Part shown: piece after piece, positions 62,414-64,000 of the stretch
Numbering within the stretch: position 1 is the first letter of the stretch
How the letters are laid out: each line of letters starts with the position of its first letter
Source: Aphrocallistes beatrix
Taxonomy: Eukaryota; Porifera; Hexactinellida; Sceptrulophora; Aphrocallistidae
Direction: 5' to 3'
Assembly (NCBI GenBank): GCA_963281255.1
Contig: OY725488.1
Location: 7,103,524-7,167,523 of the forward strand
DNA length: 64,000 nucleotides
Notes under the pieces: model-generated
What the model was told of the DNA's origin: nothing
Database searches by the model: none
What the model saw: the letters and a program-made list of their open reading frames with translations, nothing else
Made by a program: the position numbers and the translations under genes

Positions 62414-62932
62414 ATGAGTATTCTCATGCTACTAGTCTACTCAACTATCTTGCTCATCGTTTATATAGTATTCTGGAATTCAATCACACGAATGAACTTA
62501 TTATCTATCTCTAGGTCTTACACTAAATATCAACTTATAACATTCTCTCCTCAGATAATCCAGCCCGGAAGCGATGGACTCACGTTGGTTTTGAAAGACA
62601 GATCTGAATGCACTGTTAAGGCCAATATCAAAGACTTAACAGGCATACGACAGTTTTTCGATCATTTTCGAAGTGATTTGGACCAAAAATCACTCCAAGT
62701 ACATATCGGCGCTCTTTTTGAATATATATTAAGAAAATTCCCACTGTTTGAAGATTACGTTATTCACGAAGAACAAATTCCCGATAATACTTTCCTCTTA
62801 GATTTGTGCATAACTTCAACTGGAGAAGATCAGTCATATGAAATATTAAATTCAAAATTAAACCCTCACTTCATGATAGATTTTTGTTGGCATCTTATGA
62901 ATTCGAACGAGGATATCCTTAAAGAAATATAA
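62414..62932 (+). CDS. Membrane-anchored protein of unknown function (172 aa)
   Basis: The N-terminus is one hydrophobic span (MSILMLLVYSTILLIVYIVF), a signal anchor or signal peptide. It is followed by a soluble domain of about 140 residues with alternating strands and helices (LTLVLKDRSECTVKANIKDL, FRSDLDQKSLQVHIG, ending DFCWHLMNSNEDILKEI). No known motif is recognised. Another ATG at 62410 reads in a different frame and stops early. It is divergent from the tubulin gene and may share its promoter. Confidence 0.5.
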   Translation: MSILMLLVYSTILLIVYIVFWNSITRMNLLSISRSYTKYQLITFSPQIIQPGSDGLTLVLKDRSECTVKANIKDLTGIRQFFDHFRSDLDQKSLQVHIGALFEYILRKFPLFEDYVIHEEQIPDNTFLLDLCITSTGEDQSYEILNSKLNPHFMIDFCWHLMNSNEDILKEI

Positions 62933-64000
62933 ATTTATTATTTTAGCCAATTGCTATACTATACGTCACTTACAGTAGTTTGATTCTCTAACAATTCACC
63001 TGTACTAATTACTGATTAATTATCATTTTAGTGAACATTATACTAAGTACGTAACACGAGAATATTTTATTAATTCTAGTGTTAAGCTATGTCAAACGTA
63101 TTGGGCACTTTAAATTCAGTGGGGTGATATACGTGTTGTAATACAACTAGCCTATTTTACAGACGCCATTTCGATTCTGAATTGACGTGGTACCTCCCAT
63201 GTAAAATTAGTCAAAATACACAGATGGATCTACGTTAGCCCATAATATTATACCAGACTTCATACGTCTAGCTCAACGTGTTGCTAATTAAGTAACTCGA
63301 CCCAGTGAGATGTAGAGTTTTGCCAGATAAATCCACACCCATATTTCATATCCTATTCCCCTTTTCTGGATTGAATATTGTTCTGGAGTATCTTTTTCAG
63401 AAATGTACTTATAATATAATAAGGAGAAGTGTATTATTTCAAATAATTTGCATAACATATTGATATCGAGTAACTATAGATAGCAGAACTAACCAGACAG
63501 ACACCGCCCTTTCATAAATTTAATTTGTTTATGGATGATCTACTATTTCTCTAAAAAGTTTAAATAATCCAACTAAACAAGAAAAGTACAAACCTAAGGT
63601 CAACAAGTGCATTAAATCATATTTTAAAACATGCTTCAGGGGACAGGGAACTCTGCTACCAAAGGTTCAGCTAGTAAACAATCATGTGTAGGATTAGTGA
63701 ACTCTTAACATGCACTTTTGGTGCTAAATAAGACTAGTGTTCAACGTCAGTTCATTATAATAAATTATCAGAAATATGATATGACCTAACTGCCCGAAGT
63801 ACTGATTATTTATTCTAGATAAACACCAGAAAGGACGTGTATTTTGCCTGAGTAATATCGACCTAGCAAATAACAGAGGAAACTTTAACCCCTTCCTCTT
63901 TATCATAATGATACAATATTTTAAATTGTTTTGTCAGCTAATTGTAAAGCAAGTAGGGCTGTTGAGTTCATCTGCAGTCATCCTAACCTGAAAACAACCT
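62933..64000. other. Intergenic to window end, no feature seen
   Basis: AT-rich DNA. The short frames are not protein-like. No clear inverted repeat was found. Confidence 0.4.

Overview
This is nuclear DNA from an animal (metazoan). The evidence is spliceosomal introns with GT/AG ends, a homeobox gene with an Eh1 motif, secreted granulin-domain proteins, single-copy animal genes (EXOC3, EXOC8, RABGGTA, PELP1, COPS6, IWS1, VPS25, CRYZL1, WDR88, KLHDC2-like, PCCB) and many short DNA transposons. The phylum cannot be read off with confidence. Most genes are intronless or have only a few introns of about 56-86 nt, and the intergenic DNA is AT-rich. A small or early-branching invertebrate genome is likely, but that is inference.

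Region 1 (1-16.6 kb) is a dense run of plus-strand genes. It holds the 3' end of an unknown gene, the exocyst subunit EXOC3 with a complete PELP1-like gene inside its first intron, RABGGTA, a pecanex-like membrane protein (PCNX4 type), COP9 signalosome subunit 6 and the elongation factor IWS1. Intergenic gaps after EXOC3 are roughly 150-520 bp. Region 2 (16.6-30.5 kb) begins with a KLHDC2-like kelch gene on the minus strand. It then turns into a repeat-rich island: pogo-type MITEs, an hAT-like element with a dead mariner inside it, a 5'-truncated LINE, a fold-back element built from two opposed tandem arrays, and two small granulin-domain genes. Region 3 (30.5-46 kb) holds a TPR-like gene, CRYZL1, a PH-domain gene, a Bar-type homeobox gene in a large gene-poor zone, VPS25 and the five-exon EXOC8. 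Region 4 (46-64 kb) alternates strands, with several close divergent pairs: a large helical-repeat protein and a putative glycosyltransferase, a cupin-type protein and propionyl-CoA carboxylase beta, and a divergent tubulin and a membrane-anchored protein. It also has a KEN-box protein, WDR88 and two small spliced genes.

Four genes act in membrane traffic (EXOC3, RABGGTA, VPS25, EXOC8). EXOC3 and EXOC8 belong to the same eight-subunit complex and lie about 36 kb apart. The other genes are unrelated housekeeping functions. Exon structures below were assembled by eye from splice-site phase and similarity to remembered human orthologues; no searches or alignments were run.
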